From Aquanectria penicillioides (lineage: Eukaryota > Ascomycota > Sordariomycetes > Hypocreales > Nectriaceae): DNA of 64,000 nt. Where the stretch lies: the NCBI GenBank assembly GCA_003415625.1, contig PYIU01000008.1, forward strand, positions 2,852,001-2,916,000, read 5' to 3'. Of this stretch, positions 11,951 through 22,538 are shown one piece after another. Position numbers and translations under genes: made by a program. Within the stretch, counting starts at the first letter, position 1. Each line of letters starts with the position of its first letter. The notes beneath the pieces were generated by a model. That model worked only from the letters and a program-made list of their open reading frames with translations, was not told where the DNA came from and did no database searches.

Positions 11951-12871
11951 ATTAAACTTATTGGACTTGCCCGACCATGTTTATGATGAGAGCCGAAACA
12001 CACCTGGCGGACACACACACGGCATCAAGTCACATCCATCACCATGAGGTATTTACCGGGATTAGCAAACGTGGCTTGACTGGACATTGGTGAGCTCCAA
12101 GATTGTGGGGGACATTGTGGGGGAGGCTGTGGGGGAGGCTGTGGGGGAATTTACCAGGTCTTCGTGTGTCCCCGGAGGAAACAGCAGCTGAAAATCAGAA
12201 ATTTTCATTCAGCGACCCCTAGTAGATTATCAGTTGGAGAGCTCTCCATTGAAAACTCGATGGCTTTTGTGTAAGCTCGTCCTGCTCTCCGGCATGTCGA
12301 AACCCAAACTTGCGGTGATATTGATGTCATATCTTGTGCACAGCGCACCGGGCCTCGGGTTGTTGTTATACCGATCATCAAAGCTGCGTATAGCTATTTT
12401 ATAACTGGCACTGTGGTGACAAAAGATATCAATACTACAAGCAGATGGTAATAGGTATGGGGGGTATTCGTCACGTTGCATACTGCCTTAAAGTAGCCTC
12501 ATTTGCAAGACCGAGGTTATTTGCGTTTGACACTGTGTTCTTTCGCTTCAACTCCTCTGTTTGGTGGTAAAATGCCGATACTTCGGCGATCAAATCCCTG
12601 CACCGGTGATCTGAACCCGCTTGTTCTGGCTCGTGTCAGATCCTGGCTATATTATCACTGCATCTTCTATCAACGTGGGAATAGGTTGGTATACAACTTT
12701 TTGCTCGGAATTCCAAGACAGACATCAGCCAATCCTCGAAGATGGTCATGACATGAGCTTTCATGGACTAGAAATAGAGTTGCTGCTTTGAAAATTCTTC
12801 CTGCTTTGGTCGGTACCTTCGTAATAGAATGTCACGCACGTGATTAGATTTGGATCACAAGGTTGCTCGCC
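11951..12871. other. Gene-free region with a short tandem repeat
   Basis: No supported gene. It contains a four-copy 12-bp repeat at 12103-12150, listed separately. Confidence 0.4.
12103..12150. repeat. 12-bp G-rich minisatellite, four units
   Basis: Four adjacent units starting at 12103, 12115, 12127 and 12139 share the core TGTGGGGGA with variable ends. It lies between the kinase remnant and the next gene. Confidence 0.8.
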
Positions 12872-13727
12872 ATGCACCCGCGGATTGAGAGTGATTTTTC
12901 TCCTCAATTCACCGTCGGCAAGATGTCGCAAAATCACTTTCCTGAGACCGAATCCCAGGTCCAGTCAATGGATCCGGAGGGGGTTTCAAACTTCTTCCAC
13001 GAAATAGCAGCCATGCTCGCAGAACTGCGATCGGAATTTCAGGCTGTTCGTACCCAAGTGTTGGCGCAACAGTCCCAACAGAAATTTGTTGATTCCAACA
13101 AAAGGGCCAAAAACAACGGTGACAAGAGAAACAAGCCACTCAATCCACGGAACAAGAGAGGCGAAAAGCCGCAAAATAAAGATCGTACAGTTAACAGCTT
13201 GATTGTGCAAAAACCCGCGGATGGTAGTCCCGAGGTCACAGAGGATATCCCGGTTGTGTCGTCGTCGACAGACAGCCCAAGTACGGCACCGAAACAACAC
13301 AGTAGGCTACTGCCCATTCTCTAATCACGGCTTCAATATACTTGAAAACTTGACTAATATCGAATTTATAGAGATGCGCAATGCGGCCTTAGCCTCAAAA
13401 GCGCCCCACTCTAACATCGCTCGAACGAACAGAACTTCGCGAAGCCGGAAGCAGAACGCAGCTTCCCAAGTAAACACAGAAGTATTTCATGCAGTATTTC
13501 AAGATGATCTTCGAGATAAAACTGGGAACACCGACCTGGACGGGTCTGGATGTGGACCACGACGAAGCAAACGAATTCGCGGCCGGAATGACGAACCGTC
13601 GGGACCTACTGCCAATGAACTTGTTCAAGCCAAGCAAAAGGAACAGAATGAACAAGAAATTGTTTCAAGAGGAAATAATAAGGCTGTTCGAAAGAGTCAA
13701 TCCGTGAAGAAGCGCAAAATCAAGTAG
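12872..13727 (+). CDS. Hypothetical basic low-complexity protein, possibly nuclear
   Basis: Two exons, 12872-13301 and 13372-13727; the intron has a TGACTAAT branch site and ends in TTTATAG. The joined frame encodes about 261 residues. I do not recognise a family. An amphipathic helix or short coiled coil near residues 35-70 (FFHEIAAMLAELRSEFQAV) is followed by a Lys/Arg/Asn-rich stretch, a Ser/Thr-rich stretch, and a basic tail ending VKKRKIK that resembles a nuclear localisation signal. A second basic patch RRSKRIRGR lies about 60 residues earlier. The ATG is the first in frame; a later one at 12923 is also possible. The composition could also come from a degraded mobile element, and the donor GTAGGC is weak. 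Confidence 0.45.
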
Positions 13728-14799
13728 CTGTTGGTCGAATCTTTTATTCCTAGGCTAAATACCCGGCGCCATGTCACCCTATATTTTGCTAGCGATACTG
13801 TTCAAGGTTGTTCTAAGATGACTCGTCCGACGCTGGTAGATGATCAGAAGCTACATAATATCCTCAGAGGCAACCAAAATGTTGCTCATTGTTGACAAAT
13901 ACGAGGCCCTTTGATGTACCGGTGTTCCCGGTATGGATAGCATTCAGGATTGGTGTTATCGAGAAAGTTCCAGTGCAACATTGCACTTCGGCAATCTTAC
14001 TTCTTGATATGTTGGGACGCCCTTGTTTTTGGTAATTTGTGTCACATAACCTGGTTCCGAATATGATTCAATCCACTCTGGATGAACTTTGTGTCAATAT
14101 TTCGAACACGTATTCCATGGACGCTGGATTGCTCACCCTTCCACTGATAACTATACATACTCCCTCAAGGCAACAATTACAAGTCCATAGTAAAGGCTAT
14201 AATGTGTCTGCCACTCTTGGATGGTTTTCAGTGTACAATTTGTGGCCTTACACACTTGGCTGACCCAGCGTGGTCACGTAGGCATACGCGTAATTCGAGG
14301 AGTCTTATTCGCGCCCCCTTCATTATTTTAAAAAATATCTGGATCTGTCCTATATATTTGAAATTGTTTGGAGAGTCAGGCCATGTGGTATAATCAATCC
14401 ATTCCATTGATTGGAAAGCAAGGCATTGCGCTGCACCTTGGCTAAGCGTTCATTCCCCACATCACTGATGATTACGGGATGGCTTTCGAAATAGGGAACG
14501 TTCTGCCAAATGCCGAAGACATGCCATCCGATTGATTCGCAGAGCTTATAATTTGGCTAGTGTTTATTTTTTAAGCTATGGAGTGACAACTCAAGCTTAT
14601 GCACTGATTTCTTCATGATCTGAGCAAGTTTCCACGCGTATTGCATGAATACAGCATTCCCACAACAACCACTAGAATGGGTTCTCGATCTAGAAATTAT
14701 CCCTTCAAATGTGACAGATGACAGTGAGAGGAAGTTCACTCCGAAATTCTCATACTGTAAATAGGGCAAACAGGTAGTTCTTATTCTCCTCCTCTTCAG
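13728..14799. other. Gene-free AT-rich region
   Basis: About 1.1 kb with short overlapping frames on both strands and no recognisable motif, RNA gene or repeat. Confidence 0.4.
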
Positions 14800-15780
14800 A
14801 TGGATCCCTCTCTTGACGTATCCTACCTTTTTGGTGTTGAAGGCCTCGTGGCTGTTATTACTTGTGGTGCTTCCGTACCAAATCTGCCTGCACTTTGTAT
14901 CTTTATCAATATGCTGACATTGATAGGATTGGGATTGACGATGGCTCGTGCACTTGAAAACAACGGCGCAAGAAAGTGTACAAAGTTGGCCGCCGAAAAG
15001 AAACCCTTGAGAGTGCAGCAAAGCAGGCAGTATTACACACCGTCTGTTGAGTGTTTTGTTTATGAGAATCGAGCTGATTTTCCTTCCTTAGCGGTTTGGA
15101 AATACCGCTCCTGTCGTGGGAGATGTCACTTCAGAAGAGTCCCTGAAGAAAATCACACAATTCATAAAAGTTGATATTGTCTACGTCAATGTTCTCGTTG
15201 CGAATGCTGGCATTGCTGGTCCTCCAATCCAGGTGCCCCCGGATGCCGCTGTAGCACGGCTCCAAAATGCTCTATCAGCAACTCCAATGGCATCTTTCAC
15301 GGATTATCTCAATACTAACACCACGTCAAATTTTATTCGGCCATCCCATTTCTTCAGCTTCTCGACGAGGGCAACAAACGGGAAAATGCAGCACGATTTG
15401 GGAGGAGTCAAATCATTGCAACTTCTAGTATCGGAGCCTTCAACCACAAGATTACTGCAAGATTCGTATACGGCTTAGCAAAGCGGCGAAAATGATGATG
15501 ATGAAGGCTTTGGCACCATACCTGACGCCATATCGAATCCGTGCTAACGTATTTTTTAGTGTTTCAATCCGACTTGATGGCTGAATTGATTGGAGACCTA
15601 GGTGATACATCAATCGAAGGTCCTTATTCGGTAGATCTGATTCCAGCTGAGAGGACTGGCACACCGGAGGACATAGAAGGCCCCATCTTATATCTCGCGT
15701 CTAGGGCTGAAGCATACTCTAACAGAAATTGTGTTATTCCAGATGGGGGCAAATTGTGTGTAACACCTACGACATATTAA
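14800..15780 (+). pseudogene. Decayed short-chain dehydrogenase/reductase (RhlG-like)
   Basis: The parts of a classical SDR occur in order but not in one frame. The N-terminus reads SYLFGVEGLVAVITCGAS, where the first Gly of the TGxxxGxG cofactor motif is Cys; after a likely intron comes GLGLTMARALENNGARK, then a shift to KVGRRKETLESAAKQA. A second likely intron (donor GTATTA, acceptor at about 15091) is followed by FGNTAPVVGDVTSEESLKK and LVANAGIAGPP. The catalytic region needs further shifts: IIATSSIGAF, then a frame change to KAAKMMMMKALAPYLTPYRIRANVF. The C-terminus AERTGTPEDIEGPILYLASR ... IPDGGKL is intact. The order and the C-terminal block match fungal SDRs annotated as rhamnolipid-type 3-oxoacyl reductases. 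At least three frame changes make a working product unlikely. Confidence 0.75.
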
Positions 15781-15970
15781 AATATTGTTTCCACTCCCAA
15801 TGAGTCTTCTTAGATAAAGCTTAAAGATATAAATTTTCAATCAGTCACAAATCCGATTCTCTCATCTTCCATTCGTTTCAGTATTCATAAAGGAGGAACT
15901 TGACTTCAAAAGGAACATATCAAGGTAACGCGACACTATGCACGTCATGTCTGAGCTATGCAAAATGCTA

Positions 15971-18583
15971 TCATGGAGCACCATAATCTTCAAAGCCAGG
16001 CTTCTGGAACTCATAATACCCGGAGCCCAACTCCTGTGTGTCGTTTCCATTTGGCAACGTCAACTTGGCCTTCGAGTTTGGCGGCACCCACAAATTAAGA
16101 TGAAATTGTCCTTCGTCAATCCACCATTTTGATTTCACTTCTCCATACCCACTGATATATCTCGTGTCCGCACTTGTGATGTTTCCCCCGGGTATCGGGG
16201 CAACTTCAATCACTTTCCACCCTGGCTCTGCAGGGGCCAAGCCTCCGATAGTTTGATGAATCCAGTCAGCAACCGACCCAAAAGCGTAATGATTGAAACT
16301 CGTCATTGAGCCAGGATTCACGCTGCCATTGGCCAGAAGACTGTCCCAGCGTTCCCAAGTAGTGGTGCCATTTTGAACAACTTGGTAAAGCCACGAGGGG
16401 ACTTGGGTCTGAAGAAGCATTTTGTAAAAGTCTTCAACAGCCCCGATGCCGCGGAGGGCAGGCCCTAAAGCAGGTGTCCCAGCGAAGCCGGTACCGACTA
16501 GATATTCATTTTCCTCCACAAGTGCACGGAGTGTCTCTGCAGCAGTATTAAGTTGCTCGCTGTCCGTGTAGAGTCCAAATTCAAGTGCCAGAGCATAAGC
16601 CGTCTGGGTGCGGTTGGCAAGGGCACCCTTCGTCATCCACGATGATTGAAATGAATTTCGAAGCTTGCCATGCTGTTGGCGATACTCATCCGATTTCTCT
16701 TCATCCCCAAGTACACTGGACATGTTGGCTAGAATCTCTGTCATGCGTATTAAATATGCATCCGCAACAAGGTATGCAGCCGTAGTAGCATCCCCGGGGC
16801 TATCAGCTGGAGCCTTGGGGTCCAACCAGTCTCCAAATTGCATCCCGCTTCGGTTCCATAGCCCATCCTCCTTCTTCGGAATACCCTTTCCAACCCAGTT
16901 GCTGGCCTGAGCAAATTGCTCTTTCAACATTTTTACATCTCCAGAAGCTTTGTATAGGTTCCAAGGGTTTGCGACAGAGACATCTCCCCAAACGGCAGCC
17001 GGTGGATTGGAGGCACTCGGTGGCAGAGTTGGGACAAAAAACGGGACTATCATGGACCCGTTTCGCTGCATTTCAGACCAAACATCCTTGTGCCATCCAC
17101 GCCAAAAGCCCGCAGTGTTATACAAGAAGTTGGCTGTTGGACCAAACGCATGAGCGTCACCTGTCCAACCAAGTCGTTCGTCACGTTGCGGGCAATCCGT
17201 AGGTAAGGAAAGGAAGTTGCCTTTCATCGACCACAGGACATTAGAATGAAATTTGGTAAGAAGATTGTGAGAACACTCAAACCACCCAGTTTGCTCCATG
17301 TCACTGTGCACTACAATGGCAGTCAGAGAATTGGTTGTCAGTGGAGTATTTTCGGGCCAGCCATCGACTTGCACGAATCGGAACCCGTGGAACGTGAAAT
17401 GAGGCTCCCAGATCTGTCTTCCATTTCCATGCAAAATAAGACTGTCTGTTGCTTTTGCAGTCCTCAGCGGCCTCAAGGCGAGCTCACCATCTTCGAGGAC
17501 CTCAGCATGGTGGAGCGTAATGTTGGTACCAGCTGGTCCTGTGACATTGAGTCTAACCCATCCAACGAGATTTTGGCCAAAGTCGATGAGAGTTTTTCCA
17601 GACGGTGATTTGAAGATGGACTCTGGCTTTCTTTCTTCCAGTCTCCGCACAGGGGGGCCATCTGGCGGTACAAGGCTACCATTCAAAGCATCCATCTGCC
17701 TTGTGGCCAGCCAATCCTCGTCACTAAAACCAGAGGATGACCACCCTTCAATATTAGCCTCCAATCTTGAGTCATATGTTTCGCCATTGTAGATCTCAGA
17801 TGAAACAATTGGACCGAGACTAGCCTTCCAAGATGTGTCTGTTGGCACTGTCACGGTCGTCCCGTTATCGAAGGTCACCTTTAGCAGTGAGATGAGACCA
17901 ATGGTGTCTCCCCAGAATTCCCGCTCGCCTTCCCAGGAGAGTCTTCCTGAAAACCATCCTTCACCAACCACAACGCCGATCGCATTGTCTCCGGTAGACA
18001 ATTGCTCTGTTACATCATAAGTGTCGTAAACATGGCGATAATTATACGACTGCCAGCCCGGAGCCAAGACAGCATCGCCCACACGATCGCCGTTGATCTC
18101 AGCCTCATAGAGCCCTAATGCTGTGATGTATAGCCTGGCTGCCTTAATTGGGCTGTCAAGATGGAAATCCTTTCGAAAGTACACAGGGCGTTTGGCTTTG
18201 CCTTCTTCTGTATCGCGTTTTGCTGCGATGGGCACCGCCCCCGCCCAATTCGCCGAGTTTAAAAGGCCTGTTTCAACAGCCACCCAGTCGGACCATGGTG
18301 TTGAAGGTTGACCATGTTTTCCATGAGCCTTGACTCGCACGGAGGCTTGTTCTGTTGCCTCGAGGGGTGCATCTGGCCAGGACACAAAAAGTGACTCGGA
18401 GGAATTGAAGGCATGAATGTTTGGCTTCGTAGATGAACCGCGAACTATTTCAAGATTGTAGGAAGTTTGCTCCCAGTCTTGAGCATTGCCCTCGAAGCGC
18501 CAAGAAATTCGAGGGTTCGTCTCAGCAATTCCGAGGGCTATGCGATGATGCTCGAAAGACAACTGTGCAATGGATACAGCCAT
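15971..18583 (-). CDS. GH78 alpha-L-rhamnosidase
   Basis: Single exon of 870 codons, the usual size for the family. The N-terminal Ig-like/beta-sandwich part starts with IAQLSFEHHRIALGIAETNP and ISWRF; the rhamnosidase N domain carries RPVYFRKDF and LYITALGLYEAEINGDRVGD; the catalytic (alpha/alpha)6 barrel shows CPQRDERLGWTGDAHAF (about residues 463-480) with the acidic residues used by GH78, and TTWERWDSL at about 743; a NHYAFGSVADWIHQ block and a C-terminal beta domain follow. The enzyme releases terminal alpha-L-rhamnose. There is no clear signal peptide, so it may act inside the cell on imported oligosaccharides or glycosides. MFS and regulator genes follow on the right. A CreA-like inverted repeat lies 233 bp upstream. 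Confidence 0.95.
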   Translation of the reverse strand: MAVSIAQLSFEHHRIALGIAETNPRISWRFEGNAQDWEQTSYNLEIVRGSSTKPNIHAFNSSESLFVSWPDAPLEATEQASVRVKAHGKHGQPSTPWSDWVAVETGLLNSANWAGAVPIAAKRDTEEGKAKRPVYFRKDFHLDSPIKAARLYITALGLYEAEINGDRVGDAVLAPGWQSYNYRHVYDTYDVTEQLSTGDNAIGVVVGEGWFSGRLSWEGEREFWGDTIGLISLLKVTFDNGTTVTVPTDTSWKASLGPIVSSEIYNGETYDSRLEANIEGWSSSGFSDEDWLATRQMDALNGSLVPPDGPPVRRLEERKPESIFKSPSGKTLIDFGQNLVGWVRLNVTGPAGTNITLHHAEVLEDGELALRPLRTAKATDSLILHGNGRQIWEPHFTFHGFRFVQVDGWPENTPLTTNSLTAIVVHSDMEQTGWFECSHNLLTKFHSNVLWSMKGNFLSLPTDCPQRDERLGWTGDAHAFGPTANFLYNTAGFWRGWHKDVWSEMQRNGSMIVPFFVPTLPPSASNPPAAVWGDVSVANPWNLYKASGDVKMLKEQFAQASNWVGKGIPKKEDGLWNRSGMQFGDWLDPKAPADSPGDATTAAYLVADAYLIRMTEILANMSSVLGDEEKSDEYRQQHGKLRNSFQSSWMTKGALANRTQTAYALALEFGLYTDSEQLNTAAETLRALVEENEYLVGTGFAGTPALGPALRGIGAVEDFYKMLLQTQVPSWLYQVVQNGTTTWERWDSLLANGSVNPGSMTSFNHYAFGSVADWIHQTIGGLAPAEPGWKVIEVAPIPGGNITSADTRYISGYGEVKSKWWIDEGQFHLNLWVPPNSKAKLTLPNGNDTQELGSGYYEFQKPGFEDYGAP

Positions 18584-19491
18584 GGCAAAAATGGATGCAG
18601 TGCCTGAATAGTTGCGAATCCAAAGATGGCCCCGGGATAGGCCTAGAATAAATACTAAAACATAACTCTAAACTTTCTATTCGGTAGTCTCGCTAAATAT
18701 TGACCCGAAAGCCATTTATCAGCATTTTACCAATTGATGAACATCACCCATCTGGGGTACGGTGTCATGCAGTCAATGCGGGGACGGAAGAGCTCCCGAA
18801 GAAACATATATACGCGGGGAAGCACTCCTTTCCCCAAATGGATATTCCCCAGTCACAAGCCGCGGCAGATAATCTCGGAAGTTCCGGTATGGGGCGATTA
18901 TCTCCCAAATAGCTTGATGCATACAATTCGGTCCGAAAAGCTTCGTTGTACAATACTCCGGGAAAGCGAGTACTCGGCAGAACATTCAATTTGGTTTAGG
19001 CTCTAGAGGGGGGAGTTTACTTGGCAAATGGATCCTCAGGGTCCGTTGGACCGGATACGACCAATTCCCGATTGACTTAGTGGTGGAAGGGAGTGTAATG
19101 AGTGGTCGAGGCCACTTTAACAGAAGCAATATTACAGTCTCCAATATGCCAAGTGCAGGGTTGATGAACAGGCTTGGCAAGGAATAAGGGGGATTGCGCC
19201 AAGTGCTTGCAAGACCGACCCGGTCATCTAATAAGGGAGACAGTATGTCACCAGAAGCAGTCAGTGCCGGATATTTCGCCCCAATGGATCACATAATGAC
19301 ATATTATCTACATGGTAGGATCGTAGGTTAAATTTGGTAGAAATATTAACTGCAGTGGCGCTTCATATTTAGTACTTGGGTCTATGCCGCATTTCTTGTA
19401 TTTGAAACAAACTGTGATTGCCGTGATGACTTTTGAAATCGACGATAGTAATTACGATCCCGCAACTTGAATTCTCGCTCCGCTCACTGCC
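18584..19491. other. Intergenic region upstream of the rhamnosidase
   Basis: No gene is supported. It must hold the rhamnosidase promoter on its left side and the 3' end of the MFS transporter on its right. Confidence 0.45.
18816..18835. promoter_or_regulatory. Inverted repeat GGGGAA-N8-TTCCCC, possible CreA-type site
   Basis: Perfect 6-bp inverted arms at 18816-18821 and 18830-18835, about 233 bp upstream of the rhamnosidase start. The left arm lies in GCGGGGA, which fits the SYGGRG consensus of the carbon catabolite repressor CreA. Repression by glucose would be usual for a rhamnosidase gene, but binding is inferred only. Confidence 0.45.
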
Positions 19492-21221
19492 TCAATCGAA
19501 GGCGCCAAATTTACTCCTTTTTCGAATGGCTGGCCCCTTGAGGTAAAATAGAATTGGCATAGGTACTAGAACAAAAGCCACGCACCCGAGGAGTGTGCCC
19601 GCCCATTGAACACCCAGTCCAGTTATCATGTAATTTGCGAAAAGCGGAAACGCAGTGGCAAAAATACATCGCAAAAAAGCGTTGGCTGCTATTGCAGATG
19701 CAGCAAATGTCAGGTATGTGTCGATAATATAATTTAGGGTTTGCTGGAAGATTGACATGATTCCGAATCCGATGAGAATTCCTGCCAACGATGGTACACT
19801 CCAATGGGCATCTCCAGTGTATCCGGTCCAACCAAACCAGAAGAGGCCGCCTGAGAATGCGACACCTCCGACTACTGCAATCGGTAGACGCCATTCGGGC
19901 ACGGGCACATTGTTCGTTGACGCAAGCTTTCGGGTGTAGGATGGTTGTTCAAGGACAATGATAAGACCTGCCAAGAGCTCCCCAAAGATCATACCGAAGT
20001 AAGGCAGTCCGCCCACGCCTTTGTTCATGCCATAGATATCTTGAAAGACAATTGGGTAAAACTCCAGAAACATATAAAGGATTCCATAAATGAATGCCCC
20101 ATAAATGGACATGGCTAACAGGATAGGCTCCGTGAAGAGCATGCGGAGCGGCCGGCTGAGGTTGTTTTCGAATTTCAAGTCCAACTCCACCTTCTCTTGT
20201 CTAGCATGAATTCCCCAGTTCCCTGTCAGGTTTCGGAGTGCTTTCGCCTTTTGGGCCAGTATTACAGGGGGATAGGTTTCCTGAAGCAAAAGAATTTCCA
20301 AGAACAAGCCGAAAAATCCCATGATTGCTGTAATATAAGCTGTCCATCGCCATCCTAAATTAGAAAGGACAATAAAGCCACCAATAAACGGAGAAAGCAG
20401 TGGCCCGCAAAATACAGCCATGGAGAAGGCTGTAACCGCCATTCCGCGGTAGCGATTGTCGAAGATGTCAGAATAAACAGCGGCTACCACGGTCAAGGGG
20501 CAGGCGCCCATAAAGCCAGCGAAGAAACGACATATCAGAATGGTCTGTAAATCCTTCGCAGTGGCGAGGGCAATATTGAAGATTCCGAAAAGAAATGAGC
20601 TTGCCAAAAGTGGGGGCTTTCTACCGGACAGCTCTGAGAATGGCGCCCAAAGAATCGGACCAGTTGCGAAGCCCAGAACCTAACACCCATCAGTCATGTG
20701 GACTCATTCATAGTACGCAAGTAATCGATAACCTACGTAAAGAGATATCCCCAGCAGTGTAACTTCGCATGAGACACCATATTCTTCAGCCACCACCGAA
20801 ACCGCAGCTGAGAAGACTGAGGAGCCAAAGGAGGCTGCTAGCGCAACGTAAGCAAGGAAAACAGCTGTCACAACCTTCTTCTTTGTCGGCCAATTCTGTG
20901 GGTGTAGTGGATCTTTGGGTCCAGCAAATTCGACGATGTACTCTTCACTGTTTGGTAGATGCGGTGGGTATGGTTTCCCGTCGCCAAACGGGGGTATTGC
21001 CCAGTTGATAAGTTGGACTGTCTCGTTCGTAGTGGGCCAGATGCGTCTGTTGGCATCGCAGGTGCTTGTTCTTCAAGGACGCGGGGGTCATCATGGAGTG
21101 TCTCGGCAATGCTTTTGTTATCAGATGTGTCTGATGGGTTGTATCGTCGGACCGCCATGTTATCGTGGAAGGACTCAACATCTTGTGTATTGGTTGAGTG
21201 TCTCCGGGGCTCGGTATTCAT
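19492..21221 (-). CDS. MFS transporter, DHA1 (drug:H+ antiporter) type
   Basis: The main exon 20679-19492 and an upstream exon ending at 20737 are joined over a 57-nt GT-AG intron. The joined frame reads [67 protein letters not shown] and, in the loop, FPLFANYMITGLGVQWAGTLLG: the 12-helix DHA1 pattern with the motif-A-like ELSGRK. The protein sits in the plasma membrane and probably exports small molecules. The 5' end does not close: the first ATG at 21221 leads in frame to about 21050, whereas the conserved part requires the frame one base away (RIWPTTNETVQLINWAIPP). Either one base is missing between about 21075 and 21020 or the true first exon is different. Confidence 0.8.
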
Positions 21222-22538
21222 TTTGTAGAAGAAATCTTTAATTGAGCCACCGCATTAGCGAACCTATTTCTAAACATGAATGAAGGCGAGTGGCACACAA
21301 TTCAAGATCCAGGCGATCCAGTGCTTAAATACCACATGGTCCGGGACCAAGGTTGTTGGTCCCACCAGGGTCTCCAATCGCGTGCATTATCATTTTGGGA
21401 CTACATCCGATATGGGAGGCTTCCGAATGTGGCGGATCAGGGCAAGCTATTAGAGCTCGGGTTGCTCATCGTATGCCTTGCATCGTGGTTTCCATGGCAT
21501 CTAGCAAGGACACTCACATGAAGCTATATGTTGACACATGATTATTGTAGTGATTAAAAGAATTATTGACGGCCTGCTGGCAGTTGATTAAGCTCTGTAC
21601 AATATGTCGAGATTCATTGTTGTCTTACAGAAATTTCAGTGGACCGGAAGCGAACAATCCATCTCGGATGTAGACCCTGACATCGGATGTAGCAGTGAGG
21701 CTCATCAACGCTAATTTCGGTAGGTAACCCCCACTCACCTGAAAACTGTCGAAGCTGATAGGCTTGTAGGTCAAGGTGGTGATTAGCATCCGAGATTCAT
21801 CATGTAGCACCGGCACCGAGCGCACTGATAAGCATCGGTACTGTACGACCCGGTTCTGCCGACGTGCAGCTTAATACGCCCTGTCTGGAGCCCAAATCAT
21901 CACGAGGTGGGTCAAGGGTCTCCTTGTCGATAATTGCCGGCGGTAAATTTACTCATAAGTATCCGGTAGCGCAGTCATCAAATCCCTGATGCAAGTGCCA
22001 GTTCCACTTCGATCTACAAAAGCGGGTTGAAGTCATTGAGGTATCTCTCGTTTTGATGATACCAACGATGGTGTACTAGATGGCTTCTCGCTTCTTGCAT
22101 CTCGTTATTCGACCAGTGTTAAATGCTCCGATGCAAAGAGCGCCAGCATGTTTCAGTGTCAATTTGTGATTCCAAAGTATCGTTCGCGTGTGTTCCCAGC
22201 AATATAATAACCTGTATATCCTCTTTCTATTATACAAAACTCATCTGCTACATTTCTAGAAGTTATTTCGCCCATGTTCCGAATTGTGTGTAATTCAGGT
22301 TTCGCCTCGTGATAACTTATCATGCCCTGCCTCATGCACGTGCATTGGCTCGGTTCCCACTTTGCTGGAGTGGATCCATCCACCGCCCCTTATGATGGAT
22401 GACGCGACTAATCCATGGTGAAAAGTCGACTAAAGAGTTCGAACAACAAGCACGGGCCGAGATACAAGAGCAATAAACCCCATCTCGAGGTTGAATGCAT
22501 TCCATTCGGCTAACTCACCACAATTGAGGAACTCGGGA
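21222..22538. promoter_or_regulatory. Divergent intergenic region of the MFS and regulator genes
   Basis: About 1.3 kb between the MFS start and the Zn2Cys6 regulator start. No gene is supported. The head-to-head arrangement makes it a candidate for regulator control of the transporter; no paired CGG site stood out. Confidence 0.4.

Noticed and set aside
12872..13727. Retrotransposon Gag-like protein
   Set aside because: Basic low-complexity composition alone is not enough; no CCHC knuckle, protease, reverse transcriptase or terminal repeat is seen nearby.
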